Assembly (NCBI GenBank): GCA_934643455.1 | Contig: CAKUBV010000004.1 | Coordinates: forward strand, 124,001-188,000 | Direction of reading: 5' to 3' | Origin: Candidatus Proelusimicrobium excrementi | GTDB taxonomy: Bacteria; Elusimicrobiota; Elusimicrobia; Elusimicrobiales; Elusimicrobiaceae | DNA: 64,000 nucleotides | Shown here: piece after piece, positions 42,221-51,700 of the stretch | Position numbering within the stretch: the stretch's first letter is position 1 | How the letters are laid out: each line of letters begins with the position of its first letter | Notes under the pieces: model-generated | The model's input: only the letters and a program-made list of their open reading frames with translations | Database searches by the model: none | Told to the model about the DNA's origin: nothing | Position numbers and translations under genes: made by a program

Positions 42221-43537
42221 ATGGCGGTGGTATTAAAAAGCAATAACGGCGGCGGCAAAAAAAACCCCGTAAGCGCATGGCTGGGCTACGGCGCGGTTGC
42301 GGTTTTCGGCCTTGCCGTTGTGGCTACGGCTTTTATGGGCGGCGGCAAAACGCCAGACCCTATGGATTCCGCTTACAGCTATTCCGATTTTAAGGATTTG
42401 GCGGATATGCCTTTTTCCAACGAAGAAGCCGAAGCGGAGCTTCTTTCAAGCGTAAGATACGGCGATATTGCCAAGAACGATTTAATCAACGCTTTATTCA
42501 GCGAAGAAGATAAAGAAGCCCGTAAGGCGGACGATGCTTTAAACGGCGTGCCTGAACCGCCGGACGCGGAATATGCCGAGGCCGCCAAAGCCAAAGCTAA
42601 GGTTCGCACCGCCAAGGAAAAGTACTATCGCAGCAGAGCCGCGGCCAAAGCGGCGATGGCTCAAAGGACGTCTAAGAATGCATTGTCTTCTTCCGGCGGG
42701 ATAAAAGTGGGCAGCGCAAGCAGCGGCGTAAGTGCCACCATTTGGCGCGCCGACGATAAAAAGAACGGCAAAACATCTTCAGCCGCGGCGGCGTCTTCAT
42801 CCTCTTTAAACGCGCAGCTTGCCAAAGACGTTAAGAATATTAACAACAGGGGCGGCTTTATGGCCGCTTATGAAAAGAGCCGCGCGGCCGCCAACGCCAA
42901 TAATTTGGAAGACGCTCACGCCCTTGCGGCGGACGCTTTCCAAAACGCGGGTGATTTGGAAGGTGATTTAAACGGCGATTTGGAAAAAGCCGCCGAAGGC
43001 CTTGATTTGAACAAAATGATGGGCGAACTTGATAAGGATAAACTTGCCCGTGCGGCAAGTACTTTGGACGACGGTTTGGATAAAGCCAAAAAAGACGCCG
43101 ATAAAAAAGATAAAAATAAAAAAGATTATAAATGCGACGGGACTATGATGGACGGATCAATAGACTTGGGATGCACCTTGGGGAAGTTGTTTGACGGACT
43201 TGTTGCAGGTGGGGTAGACGCTTTAAAATCAGCTTTAAAAGGAAAAGGAAAAGAAGGATATGAAAAAGGAGCTGTAAATGTTGCCGTTGATAAGGCAAAG
43301 GATAAAATTAAAGACCTTGAGGGCAAAAAAGACTCAGATCTTACACCGGAAGAGCGGGACGCGTTAAGAGATGCTAGGGAAGTTGTGAGCTTTTTTAATG
43401 ATAATAGTAAAGCCAATATGAGAGATTATTACAAATACAAGAAAGACCAAGAGAAAAAAGCAGAAAAGGAAGAGGAACAAAAAAAGAAAAATAATAAATC
43501 AAATGTAGAAATAAAGGTTCCAGGCAGTGATGTTTAA
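42221..43537 (+). CDS. Membrane-anchored low-complexity protein, envelope module (paralogue A)
   Basis: 438 residues with a basic N-terminus, one membrane helix (about 18-40) and a long polar region. Residues 61-120 (MPFSNEEAEAELLSS, YGDIAKNDLINALFS, DALNGVPEPPDAEY) align without gaps with the protein at 43767. Alanine/lysine-rich segments follow, a part with FMAAYEKSRAAANANN, then a short cysteine pair (KCDGTMMDG, DLGCTLGK) and a charged coiled-coil-like tail rich in K and E. No family is recognised. It is the first of six genes downstream of the second pilin group and is preceded by promoter A and leader element A. A periplasmic structural or scaffold role is only inferred. Confidence 0.65.
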   Translation: MAVVLKSNNGGGKKNPVSAWLGYGAVAVFGLAVVATAFMGGGKTPDPMDSAYSYSDFKDLADMPFSNEEAEAELLSSVRYGDIAKNDLINALFSEEDKEARKADDALNGVPEPPDAEYAEAAKAKAKVRTAKEKYYRSRAAAKAAMAQRTSKNALSSSGGIKVGSASSGVSATIWRADDKKNGKTSSAAAASSSSLNAQLAKDVKNINNRGGFMAAYEKSRAAANANNLEDAHALAADAFQNAGDLEGDLNGDLEKAAEGLDLNKMMGELDKDKLARAASTLDDGLDKAKKDADKKDKNKKDYKCDGTMMDGSIDLGCTLGKLFDGLVAGGVDALKSALKGKGKEGYEKGAVNVAVDKAKDKIKDLEGKKDSDLTPEERDALRDAREVVSFFNDNSKANMRDYYKYKKDQEKKAEKEEEQKKKNNKSNVEIKVPGSDV

Positions 43538-43588
43538 ACAAGCTCTTTGTAAAATATCAGCCCGCAATTAATAAGTTTGCTGTTGACA

Positions 43589-43617
43589 TTGACAATTTAT
43601 AAATTTGTTGGTACACT
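43589..43617 (+). promoter_or_regulatory. Promoter B of the envelope module
   Basis: TTGACA (43589-43594), a 17-base spacer and TACACT (43612-43617), matching promoter A in layout and in the spacer motif TTATAAATTTGTT. Confidence 0.65.
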
Positions 43618-43640
43618 TTAAGTAGGTACTTAAAGTGTAC
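43611..43640. promoter_or_regulatory. Long palindrome over the -10 box of promoter B
   Basis: GTACACTTTAAGTA (43611-43624) and TACTTAAAGTGTAC (43627-43640) form a perfect 14-base inverted repeat with a 2-base centre. The left arm covers the -10 box and the start point lies in the centre, as for a repressor operator. The equivalent place at promoter A has only a 5-base hairpin. Confidence 0.6.
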
Positions 43641-43643
43641 CGT

Positions 43644-43709
43644 AAATTTAGCTCCGTGTTTGAGGATTTCCCGGCGGTAATGGGATATCGGTCATCAGGG
43701 GCCGGTTTT
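43644..43709 (+). ncRNA. Structured leader element B (riboswitch-like)
   Basis: ATTTAGCTCCGTGTTTGAGG is shared with element A. The outer stem is GCTCC (43651-43655) / GGGGC (43698-43702), with one G-U pair, and the inner hairpin is GATTTCCC (43665-43672) / GGGATATC (43682-43689); TTTTA follows. It lies about 60 bases before the start of the paralogous gene. Confidence 0.55.
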
Positions 43710-43766
43710 ATTATATATATAATTTGGAAGACAAAATTTAAGCTTGTTAATTTTTAAGAGGGAAAT

Positions 43767-44780
43767 ATGTCTATAATCATGAGGAATGCAAAAGGCGGAA
43801 AGAGAGGGGACGGCAAAACCCAGGCTTATACTTGGGCCGCTTGTATAATGGTATTGGTTTTTGCGGTATCAATAGCGGCGGCTGTAAAAGGCTCTGGCAA
43901 TAAAAACAGTTCTCAGGAAGCCTATCGCAAACAAGCTTTTGATTTGGGCAATATGCCTTTCAGCGATGACTCGGCCGAGGCGTATTTATTGGCTTCCAAT
44001 AAATATAATGATATAGCCAAAAACAGTTTAATAAACGGTTTGTTCTCAAAAGAGCAGAAAGAAGAACGCCAAGAATCGGATGCTTTAAACGGTGTTCCGG
44101 CCGCGCCGGATAAAGAATATAAAGCCGCTCAGGCAGAACAGGCGGCAAAGAAAGCTCGTTCAAGCAGACCGGCAAAAAAAGCCGTTAAAAACCAAGCCCC
44201 AACAAGGCCTTCCGGCAGTTTAAGCAGCGGTTCTATGGCGACGACTTCCGGCGGTGGCGGCGGAGCGCGCGGCACGGTTTGGGGCTCAGGCAATAAAGGC
44301 GTTTCAACGGGCGGCGGCTCCAAAATGCAGGCAAATCAGGCGGCATTGATAAATCAGGTAAAAAACGGGAAAAATTTGGGTTTTCAGCATGCGGCCATGG
44401 CAAGTGCGGCCGCGGCAAATGCAAAAAATATGGATTCTGCGGCGGCGAACGCCGTGGACGCTTTCCAAAAGGGCGCGACGGAAGCGGGAAAAGAGCTGCT
44501 TGAAAGCGACCTTGAAAAAAACGCGGACGCCCTTGAAGTGGATGAGGGAGATTTAAAAGACAAGTTAGAGCGGGCCGGCAACAGCGACGAACTGGCTGGT
44601 TTGGATAATAAGCTTGAAGATTTGAAAAAAGAAAAAGAGAAAGAAGATGAAGAAGAAGAGTGTGCCAGCAGTATGTGGACTAATATGACTGAAGGCAAAG
44701 GGGAATGTGTTGCTGGTGCTTTACTTGACAAAGCAATAGGAGCTTTAGTGGGTAGTTTTTTTGGTGGATTGTTTGGTTAA
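43767..44780 (+). CDS. Membrane-anchored low-complexity protein, envelope module (paralogue B)
   Basis: 337 residues: basic N-terminus, one membrane helix (about 20-40), and the shared block at 61-120 (MPFSDDSAEAYLLAS, YNDIAKNSLINGLFS, DALNGVPAAPDKEY). Next comes a basic alanine-rich part, a serine/glycine-rich part with GGGGGARGTVW, then FQHAAMASAAAANAKN, which aligns with a similar block in paralogue A, an acidic coiled-coil-like segment, and a cysteine pair (ECASSMW, GECVAG) with a small hydrophobic C-terminus. No family is recognised. It shares promoter and leader type with the gene at 42221, so the whole unit was duplicated. The next gene follows 33 bases later. Confidence 0.65.
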   Translation: MSIIMRNAKGGKRGDGKTQAYTWAACIMVLVFAVSIAAAVKGSGNKNSSQEAYRKQAFDLGNMPFSDDSAEAYLLASNKYNDIAKNSLINGLFSKEQKEERQESDALNGVPAAPDKEYKAAQAEQAAKKARSSRPAKKAVKNQAPTRPSGSLSSGSMATTSGGGGGARGTVWGSGNKGVSTGGGSKMQANQAALINQVKNGKNLGFQHAAMASAAAANAKNMDSAAANAVDAFQKGATEAGKELLESDLEKNADALEVDEGDLKDKLERAGNSDELAGLDNKLEDLKKEKEKEDEEEECASSMWTNMTEGKGECVAGALLDKAIGALVGSFFGGLFG

Positions 44781-44813
44781 TCAATTTTTAGTTAATACAA
44801 AAAGGAGTCTGTT

Positions 44814-46331
44814 ATGAAAAATATCTTAAATAAAATAGGGGCTGTTTCCAAGCCGGTAATATTCGGCGCGGCTTTGGGCGTAGCCACTGTTGTGGTTGGC
44901 GTAGGCGTAGCCACCAACCTGATGAGCGACGGGCCTAAAGGGGCCTCCGGCCGCGTTTTAAGCCAGTACAGCGGCGATACGGCTTCCGTAGGCTCAAGTG
45001 CGGGCGGTTATGACGCTTACTCAAAAGAAGCTTTGGAAGCGCAAATAGCCGCGGCCAGAGCGGAAAGAGAAGGCGGTACGGCCTTAGCTTATTTGGGCAA
45101 TGCCGGTAAAGGCAGATTTGCTTATGGGGAGAAACCTTCCGCTTATAAAGGCGGCGTGGTCGACCCTATGGCTATGAGCAATACCGGTTATGAGGCCGAA
45201 GCCGGCGCGGAAGCGGCGGGCGGCACTCCTGATTTAAGCTCCGTAATGAATCAATTTAATGCAACCGCCGCCGCGGCAAACGCGCAAGCGGGTACAGGCG
45301 GCGCGGCCGCAGGGGAAGAAGCCGGTACGGAAAAAGGTCAGCTTGAAAAAGCCGGAGCTTCCGCAACGCAGGTTAACAAACTTAACAGAAGCAACAGGAT
45401 AGGCTCCTCCGGCAAAGGCGGGGTTTCCGCCGGGGCTTCAGGCGGGGTTCGCAATATGGGTTCTATACCCGGTGCGGTATCTTCCGACAGGCCCGGCCAG
45501 CAGGCGGTGCCTTCCGTAAATATGGGCAATGCCAATGCCGGCAATATCAGCGGGGTAGCCGGTGCAAAACACGGGCGCGTAGGCTCTTTGGGCGGCAGTA
45601 ACTCCAGGGGCGGCGCAAACGGCAGCGGCGGAAGCGGCCAAGCATATTTTACCAGCTCTATGGGGGAACTTGTTTCCGCACAGAGATATTCCGCTTTGGG
45701 GAAAGGCTCGGTATACGGTGATGCCGAAAAGGGTTTTGAACAAGCTTCCATGGCTTTTGACGGAGCAGGCGAAGTCGGTGATGGCGTTCAAATTGACGGA
45801 AGTACGCCTATGATAGAAAAAGCCGCCAGCCTTGAAAGGGAAGCAAGCAAGATTAATAATAAAAATAATGTAGGCAAAATTGACGACGTTACTGTGGAAA
45901 CTAACGCATACAAAGATGCTAAAAAACAGTTAATGTTGGCTACTATTACGATGCTTGTTGGTATGCTTGGCATAGCTATTGCAATATCATATGTTAAAGC
46001 TCCGTCACCATGGGACTGGATTATAAAAGCCGCCTTATTGGCTGTTGGTATAGCTGCCGTTTGGTCTATATATGGTGCTTGGATGTTGAAACATATTAAA
46101 ACTCTGCAAGGTTTAAAGTTCATGAAGGATGGTGCCGGTGCATGGCCATGGCTTGCCCCTACGCTTGCTGGTATATCAACTGTCGTGATGGCCGCAGCTA
46201 TGTTTACTAAAGTATCTAATGGCATTAAGAACTTTATCAAAAATATTGGCACCAAATTTAGTGAAAAAATTAAAAATTTTGCCGGTATGTTTAAAGCTGC
46301 TCCTGCAACACCTACACCACCTGCTGCTTAG
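44814..46331 (+). CDS. Glycine/alanine-rich membrane protein, envelope module
   Basis: 505 residues with an N-terminal membrane helix (about 15-36, VIFGAALGVATVVVGVGVAT), a long glycine, serine and alanine-rich region (about 40-330) with little order, then two or three membrane helices near 375-460 (LATITMLVGMLGIAIAISYV, IIKAALLAVGIAAVWSIYGA, LAPTLAGISTVVMAAAMF). A segment FTSSMGELVSAQRYSALGKG and AFDGAGEV resembles parts of neighbours. AAGGAG precedes the ATG. The final part has proline and alanine repeats. Not recognised; the ends embedded in the membrane make it the likely anchor of the module. Confidence 0.6.
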   Translation: MKNILNKIGAVSKPVIFGAALGVATVVVGVGVATNLMSDGPKGASGRVLSQYSGDTASVGSSAGGYDAYSKEALEAQIAAARAEREGGTALAYLGNAGKGRFAYGEKPSAYKGGVVDPMAMSNTGYEAEAGAEAAGGTPDLSSVMNQFNATAAAANAQAGTGGAAAGEEAGTEKGQLEKAGASATQVNKLNRSNRIGSSGKGGVSAGASGGVRNMGSIPGAVSSDRPGQQAVPSVNMGNANAGNISGVAGAKHGRVGSLGGSNSRGGANGSGGSGQAYFTSSMGELVSAQRYSALGKGSVYGDAEKGFEQASMAFDGAGEVGDGVQIDGSTPMIEKAASLEREASKINNKNNVGKIDDVTVETNAYKDAKKQLMLATITMLVGMLGIAIAISYVKAPSPWDWIIKAALLAVGIAAVWSIYGAWMLKHIKTLQGLKFMKDGAGAWPWLAPTLAGISTVVMAAAMFTKVSNGIKNFIKNIGTKFSEKIKNFAGMFKAAPATPTPPAA

Positions 46332-46501
46332 AAATAGGCTCGCAGGTGTTGAAGGAGCATAGACGGTTACTAATTCTTTAGATTAAGTCTATGATTTTGT
46401 GTATAATTTATCATCAAAGTGAAGAAGCGCATGCATTATATTTGTAAGCTTATATAAAGTTTGTTGTGAGATGATAAAATATATAATAGATGGTTTCTAA
46501 T
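46332..46501. promoter_or_regulatory. Intergenic region with promoter close to the next start
   Basis: ATAGAC and GTCTAT, about 25 bases apart near 46362-46392, could form a hairpin. A perfect TATAAT (46482-46487) lies 14 bases before the ATG at 46502, leaving a very short leader and no ribosome-binding site. Confidence 0.4.
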
Positions 46502-47035
46502 ATGAAAAATAACATTATAGGTATACTGGTTATTTTGGGTACGGTATTAATATTTGGTTTATTTTGTTATGGCGTACAGAATATTATTATCTCCCATGAT
46601 ATAAAAAAGGCAAAAGCCGCTTATGAAGCCGAACTTAAGGCCCAAGGGCTTTTGCCTCAGCGGGAGCCGCGCCGTCCTAAGCGGGATATTTATATCCCCA
46701 TAGACAGGACGGGCCAGCAGAACAGGGCGGACAGTACTGAAATGTTCTTAAAATCAGCGGAAAGGACATTCGGCGCAAAGCAGGATAACGGGCTTGAAAT
46801 CGTTGATTACGGTTCTCAGGTAAACGATTATCAGCGTCGTGTGGACGCCATTAAAAAGGCTGAAGCCGAAAAGCTGGCACAGCGGCAAGCCCGGCAAGAG
46901 GCTTTAAATATCAAAACGGGCAGGGCTTCTTCGTCCGGGCGCAATACAAACGCTTCGGCGGAAAGCAAAGAAAACGGCACTAAGATTAATAAATTGAAGA
47001 CTTCCAGCCTGAAGTCTTCCTCCTCAAGGAGATAG
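46502..47035 (+). CDS. Small membrane-anchored basic protein, envelope module
   Basis: 177 residues from the ATG at 46502; an in-frame ATG at 46490 lies too near the TATAAT box to be transcribed. One N-terminal membrane helix (about 4-26, IIGILVILGTVLIFGLFCYGV) is followed by a helical charged region (DIKKAKAAYEAELKAQGLL), a proline/arginine part (QREPRRPKRDIYIPIDR) and a serine-, lysine- and arginine-rich tail. No family is recognised. The basic tail could bind anionic polymers; this is only a guess. It sits between the Gly/Ala-rich and the 509-residue gene, all on one strand. Confidence 0.6.
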   Translation: MKNNIIGILVILGTVLIFGLFCYGVQNIIISHDIKKAKAAYEAELKAQGLLPQREPRRPKRDIYIPIDRTGQQNRADSTEMFLKSAERTFGAKQDNGLEIVDYGSQVNDYQRRVDAIKKAEAEKLAQRQARQEALNIKTGRASSSGRNTNASAESKENGTKINKLKTSSLKSSSSRR

Positions 47036-47071
47036 TGCTTAAACAGGATAAAGTTAAAAAAGGGTATCGGT

Positions 47072-48601
47072 ATGAAAAACAAAAACATAGTTAGGGACAA
47101 AAATAAAAAGACTCCTTTTTATAAAGACAAAAAGGGAATATTGGCGGTTATTTTAATACTGTTGATGTTCCTGCTGACGGCTATGACTATGCCTATGTCG
47201 GAAATACCCCTGCTCGGGCGCATGGCTCATATATTCGGCCTTACGGATGAATCTATGCGTAATTTGACTTTGTCCGATTTCGCCGCTTATACTTTTGGCG
47301 TTGAGGGCGGGGGCAGGCTGGCCTCCGTCCGCAACGGCCAATATTCTGTTTATGAAAGTTCCGGCGGGCTTTCGCCTTTCGGTTCGCAAAGCTCCGACCG
47401 TCTTTTAGACGCAAAACAGGCTTACCTTAAAGAATTTGAAAAAACCGGCCGTTGGAATGCTTCCATTGCGGGTTCGGCCTCAGGCTATGATATTGACGAT
47501 CCTGAAGGCATCGGCGTTTCCGCAGGGTACGGCAGGGCCGGTGCGGTCGCGCCGACTATCGGCGGAGCGGCAGGCGCGGATAACTACGGGCAGCCTTTCG
47601 TAAAACCTTTTTCGGACGTCGCTTTGGATGACGCCTACGCCGCAGGCAATATTACCAAAACGGATTCTTCCGGCAGATTGATTTTAAGCGGCAGCGACAG
47701 ATCTAAATTTATAAAACCTTCCGGCGAACAGGGTAAAATCCGTTCCGCCAGAAGCGACGAAAATTTTATGTATTTCCAAGCTTTGGATAATAAAGCTAAA
47801 AAATTAAAAGGCGGCAGGCTGGGCGCGTTCGGCGGTATAAACGCCATAACAAGCAGAGTAAGAACAAATGTCGGCGCGGGCAGCCAGTTAAGAATGTTCG
47901 GCAACTCCGGCAAAGATATGGGCCGCGTATATTATTTAAGCCGCATGGCTACCAGTCAAAAATATAATGACGTTTCCAAAAACCTGGTGGAAGCCGCCTG
48001 GGACGGCGGCGAAGTTGAAAACGAAGATTTGATCGCCGAGGGGGAAGAAACGGAGAAAGTTTTAAACTCTTTGGACGCGCCTTCAAATATTATAAATAAA
48101 GCCGGCGGGGCGATTAACGCCTGTTCCGCGGCAAAGAAGGCTCATAAAGCAAAAATGGAAAGCTTTGGGCAAAGCTTTAAAAATATGAAGGCGCAGCTTT
48201 TTGAACAGGCCACCTACAATGGCAATCCTCCCGGCTCTTGCAGGAAGCTTCTGCATCCACGCGTGTACGCCAAAAGGCAGGCCTGGAACGGAATCATAGA
48301 CGGCATGATTCAGCAGTGCGAATCAATGCGCGATAATGCCGATCAATATGCCGGCAAATGCGGTTTGAATTACGACAGAAACGTTTCCTGCTCTACATTA
48401 AACGGACTTAAATTAAAACAAGGCGGCGGCTTTTCTTATTTCGCTTTGTGGAAATGGATCAGGAGATGCAAAAGGGAAGTCATAACCGAAGGCTATGGCA
48501 AGTTAAGCCCCAGCGCCGCCAAACAAAAATCGGAGAACGTTATTGAAGACGTCGTTAAAGGCGCGGGCTTGGACGGAACTGTTAATGAAAATTTCTTTTA
48601 A
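47072..48601 (+). CDS. Membrane-anchored cysteine-containing protein, envelope module
   Basis: 509 residues. A basic N-terminus (KNKKTPFYKDKKG) precedes one membrane helix (about 23-41, ILAVILILLMFLLTAMTM). The middle is glycine/serine-rich with little order; YYLSRMATSQKYNDVSKNLVEAAWDGG (about 280-308) resembles parts of the neighbours. The C-terminal third has six cysteines (INACSAAKK, GSCRKLLH, QQCESM, GKCGLN, VSCSTL, RRCKRE), which suggests disulphides in the periplasm. No family is recognised. It begins 36 bases after the previous stop, with no clear promoter of its own, so it is probably cotranscribed. Confidence 0.6.
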   Translation: MKNKNIVRDKNKKTPFYKDKKGILAVILILLMFLLTAMTMPMSEIPLLGRMAHIFGLTDESMRNLTLSDFAAYTFGVEGGGRLASVRNGQYSVYESSGGLSPFGSQSSDRLLDAKQAYLKEFEKTGRWNASIAGSASGYDIDDPEGIGVSAGYGRAGAVAPTIGGAAGADNYGQPFVKPFSDVALDDAYAAGNITKTDSSGRLILSGSDRSKFIKPSGEQGKIRSARSDENFMYFQALDNKAKKLKGGRLGAFGGINAITSRVRTNVGAGSQLRMFGNSGKDMGRVYYLSRMATSQKYNDVSKNLVEAAWDGGEVENEDLIAEGEETEKVLNSLDAPSNIINKAGGAINACSAAKKAHKAKMESFGQSFKNMKAQLFEQATYNGNPPGSCRKLLHPRVYAKRQAWNGIIDGMIQQCESMRDNADQYAGKCGLNYDRNVSCSTLNGLKLKQGGGFSYFALWKWIRRCKREVITEGYGKLSPSAAKQKSENVIEDVVKGAGLDGTVNENFF

Positions 48602-48630
48602 ATTTATTAAAAGCCGTATATAAAAAACTG

Positions 48631-48659
48631 TTGACAGTTAATGAAAATTGTAGTCTAAT
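48631..48659 (+). promoter_or_regulatory. Promoter of the 1251-residue gene
   Basis: TTGACA (48631-48636), a 17-base spacer and TCTAAT (48654-48659). The leader of about 85 bases carries an inverted pair (TATTTGTA and TACAAAT) and ends in an AGAGGAGG ribosome-binding site before the ATG at 48751. Confidence 0.6.
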
Positions 48660-48750
48660 GGGAATATGGGGCGTTACAATGTATTTGTAAAGCCCTGTAT
48701 TCGCAATACAAATTTGAAGTAGAAGTGAATAAATGTAAAGAGGAGGCCTT

Positions 48751-51700
48751 ATGCCAAATAAAGACAGCTTTACGTTTAGCGATAAGTTAAAGAAGAGTAA
48801 ATCTCTTCCATTATCCAAACGTATTCCCTCCCGTGTAGGAGGAGACGGCAAAGCCAAACGAACTCTTATCCAAAGAGCTCAAAGGGATTTGCCTTTTATC
48901 ATAGTGGCCGCGGCCGCATTATTGCTGCTGCCATTACTCAGCCGCAACAGCGGTGTTGAATATCCGGACGGTTCCGTAGACAGATACGAAAACTGGGTCG
49001 GTGATGGCTCTACGGAGTGGATAGGTTCCGGCGACGGTGAAATCGTACCGAGCACTGGTTACCGCAATCCTTTAGAGTATATTATTACTCCCAAATCAGG
49101 CGAAGATTCCACTATCCACGAAAACATTGATATTGGCGACAATTCTGGCAATATTGATGATGCTCAGAAGTCTTACGTTGAAGAGATGCCTGTTAGGGAT
49201 ACTTACAAAAAAGCTGTTAAGCCTGCCATCCGCAATGCCGTACAGCGCAAGGCTACCGCCATTGGTGCTTTCCGCAATCGTTCTATGAGTTTTGGCGGTT
49301 CTGGTTCCGGGCTTACTCGCAACTTGGCTATTGGCGGTGCTCCTACTACCAACGGCAAAGCTGCTTCTATCAGGGCTGGTGTCAGGCCTGTTGCTTTACA
49401 GCCTCTTAAATCTGCCGGCGCAGGTCGTGTCCTTACCGGTGAAGGTTTATATGCCGAGGCTGCCCGCTCTTTGGGTGCTTTGAACCAAGGTCCCGCTAAA
49501 CAGGCTTTGTTTGAAGCTCAACTTCGCGACGTTGACGGTTCCCCTTTAGGCGCCGCCGGTGACCCCAGAAAGGCCGCCGCTCGTTTAGCTTCTCAAGGCG
49601 CTGTCCCTGACCATAAATTCCATTACACTAACCAAAAACCTTGGTGGTGGGATATGATGCAGGAACGCTCCCAAAAACTTTGGGAACTTTGGAATTATAA
49701 TTGGCAAAAAGCCCTTTCTGATTCCCTTATTAAAATTTCTACTAACCTCGCTATGTGTCTCCTTACCGGTTCCGAAGACGGCTCCGTTAAAAATTTCCTC
49801 GGAATTAAAGGCGGCTCTAAAGACGTTTGCTGTCTCGTTGACGGTATGGAACTTTGCGCCGGCGATATCGGGGATTATACTTCTTCTTCCACCGGTTCCG
49901 GCGACAGCAAGGAAACTACTAATAATTCTTTCTCTTCCATTCAGGCTTTCTGTAAAGAGCATAACGCCAAAACTTATATCTCTGAGTCCGGCAGAAAAAA
50001 TGCTCTTCAGGCTCGTATGGAATGCTTAGGCCTTAAAGCCGGTAAACTCTCCGGCCTTTCCGGTACTCGGTATCAAGGCTCTTGCGACAGCGTTAATCAG
50101 ACTCCTTTGGTCTATAAAGCTTCCGCTACCCGCAAAGCCGACGGTAAACGCAGAGCCGGTAAAGAAGAAAAAATCGTCGTTTATGTTAAGGCTAAACCAC
50201 GCGACGAAAAGGTCAAAACCGGTACCCCTAATAATGAGTTCGTTATAGCTTTGGAAAGGACCAATAACTTTACCTTGAGCGAAAAGGAACTCTCGGAAAT
50301 CAGCAAGAATTGTAAAATTACCAGAGTCGGTTCTTTCGTTGCCAAAGGCGGCAAAAAGAAAAACGATAAGAAAACCGGCCAATATAATGATTCTAACACG
50401 CCTGCCGCCGAAAAGCCTATGACTCAGGATCAGATCGCCGCGAAAATTGCCGATCTGGAAAAACAGAAAGCTGTTGCTACTAAGGATCAGAAACTGACTG
50501 AGGCTCAAAAGCAGGCCAATGCCGCTATTGATAAGAAGATTTCACAGCTTGAAAGCGGCAGATACACTGTAAATGATTCCGGCGAGGACCCCTCTAAGAA
50601 TGAAGCTCCTTCTACGGAAGACTTTGTTAATGAGTATCTTAGAGGTGTAGTAAACGCACAGTATAATTACTGCGCCGGTAAAGTGTCTAAACCGGCTACT
50701 TTCATGGATGAAACCGATATCCAAAAGGATATCAAAGCCAAAACGAACATCAGCTCGGAAGTTGGCGGCGTTTGTGAAGTTTGGCGCGCTGACGGCTATT
50801 TAAAAGATCCTAAAGCCAATAACTTATCTTGCGATACGCCGGATTCTGTTTCCGTGAGTTCCTTGGCAGCATCGGACTTCCATGCAACGGTAATTAATCC
50901 TGATGAAAAAGATAATATCTTTGCAATATTTGTTGAATATGTACAGACGGCTACGGTAAAAGACGGAAAGATGGCTCCTGTTGTTAAAGAGATCAAATAC
51001 AGCAAACATATGACTAAAACAGAAGGCTCGACGACCAATAGTGAAGGCACTTCCATTAAAACCGTTACTTATACGGCCCATAACTTTAGGCCAGGCAAGG
51101 GTACTGGTAGTACGGAAACCCAAACTGAAAGAGCCAAACCGGGCAATGGTATGGTATTCTGGATTATGACGAATAAAGCCTCTCCCAATGTACACCCCGG
51201 TGATATCATTGAAGGCAAATCACTTGATCAGGTTTCTATTACTGATTTGATTGGCCCTACCGCAGGACAGAAAAATGCCATCTGCTATTACACATGGGGC
51301 TGCAACGGCGAAGAATGCAAAGAGGCTCCTTCCACGGATAAGTTCTGCGTGGAAAATGACGAACTATATGAAGCTTTAGAATATAAAAATGGTTCAGAAA
51401 CATATCTGATAAGGAAGAAAATGGATCCGGCCAAAGAGGAAGATATTACTAAAGCAGCCAAGGCGGATAAAGAATGCGGAGAAGACGTCGCCAAATTCAA
51501 AGCGAAACAACCTCGATGCACTCCTATATGCAAATATAGAGAAGAAGCTCTCAAGGGTAAATTCGGGATAAGAGAACCTGAAAGATTGAAAAATATTCAA
51601 GAATCAGGTGTGGAAGAAGACGTAGTTGAAGGATGTCCATTCTGTAATCCTGATCCATTGGATGGAATTTCAATTATACCTACGGGAGAATGCGACTTTA

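Noticed and set aside
47072..47200. Prepilin-type start in the 509-residue protein (KDKKG before the helix)
   Set aside because: The glutamate at +5 that marks prepilins is missing, so it is treated as an ordinary membrane anchor.
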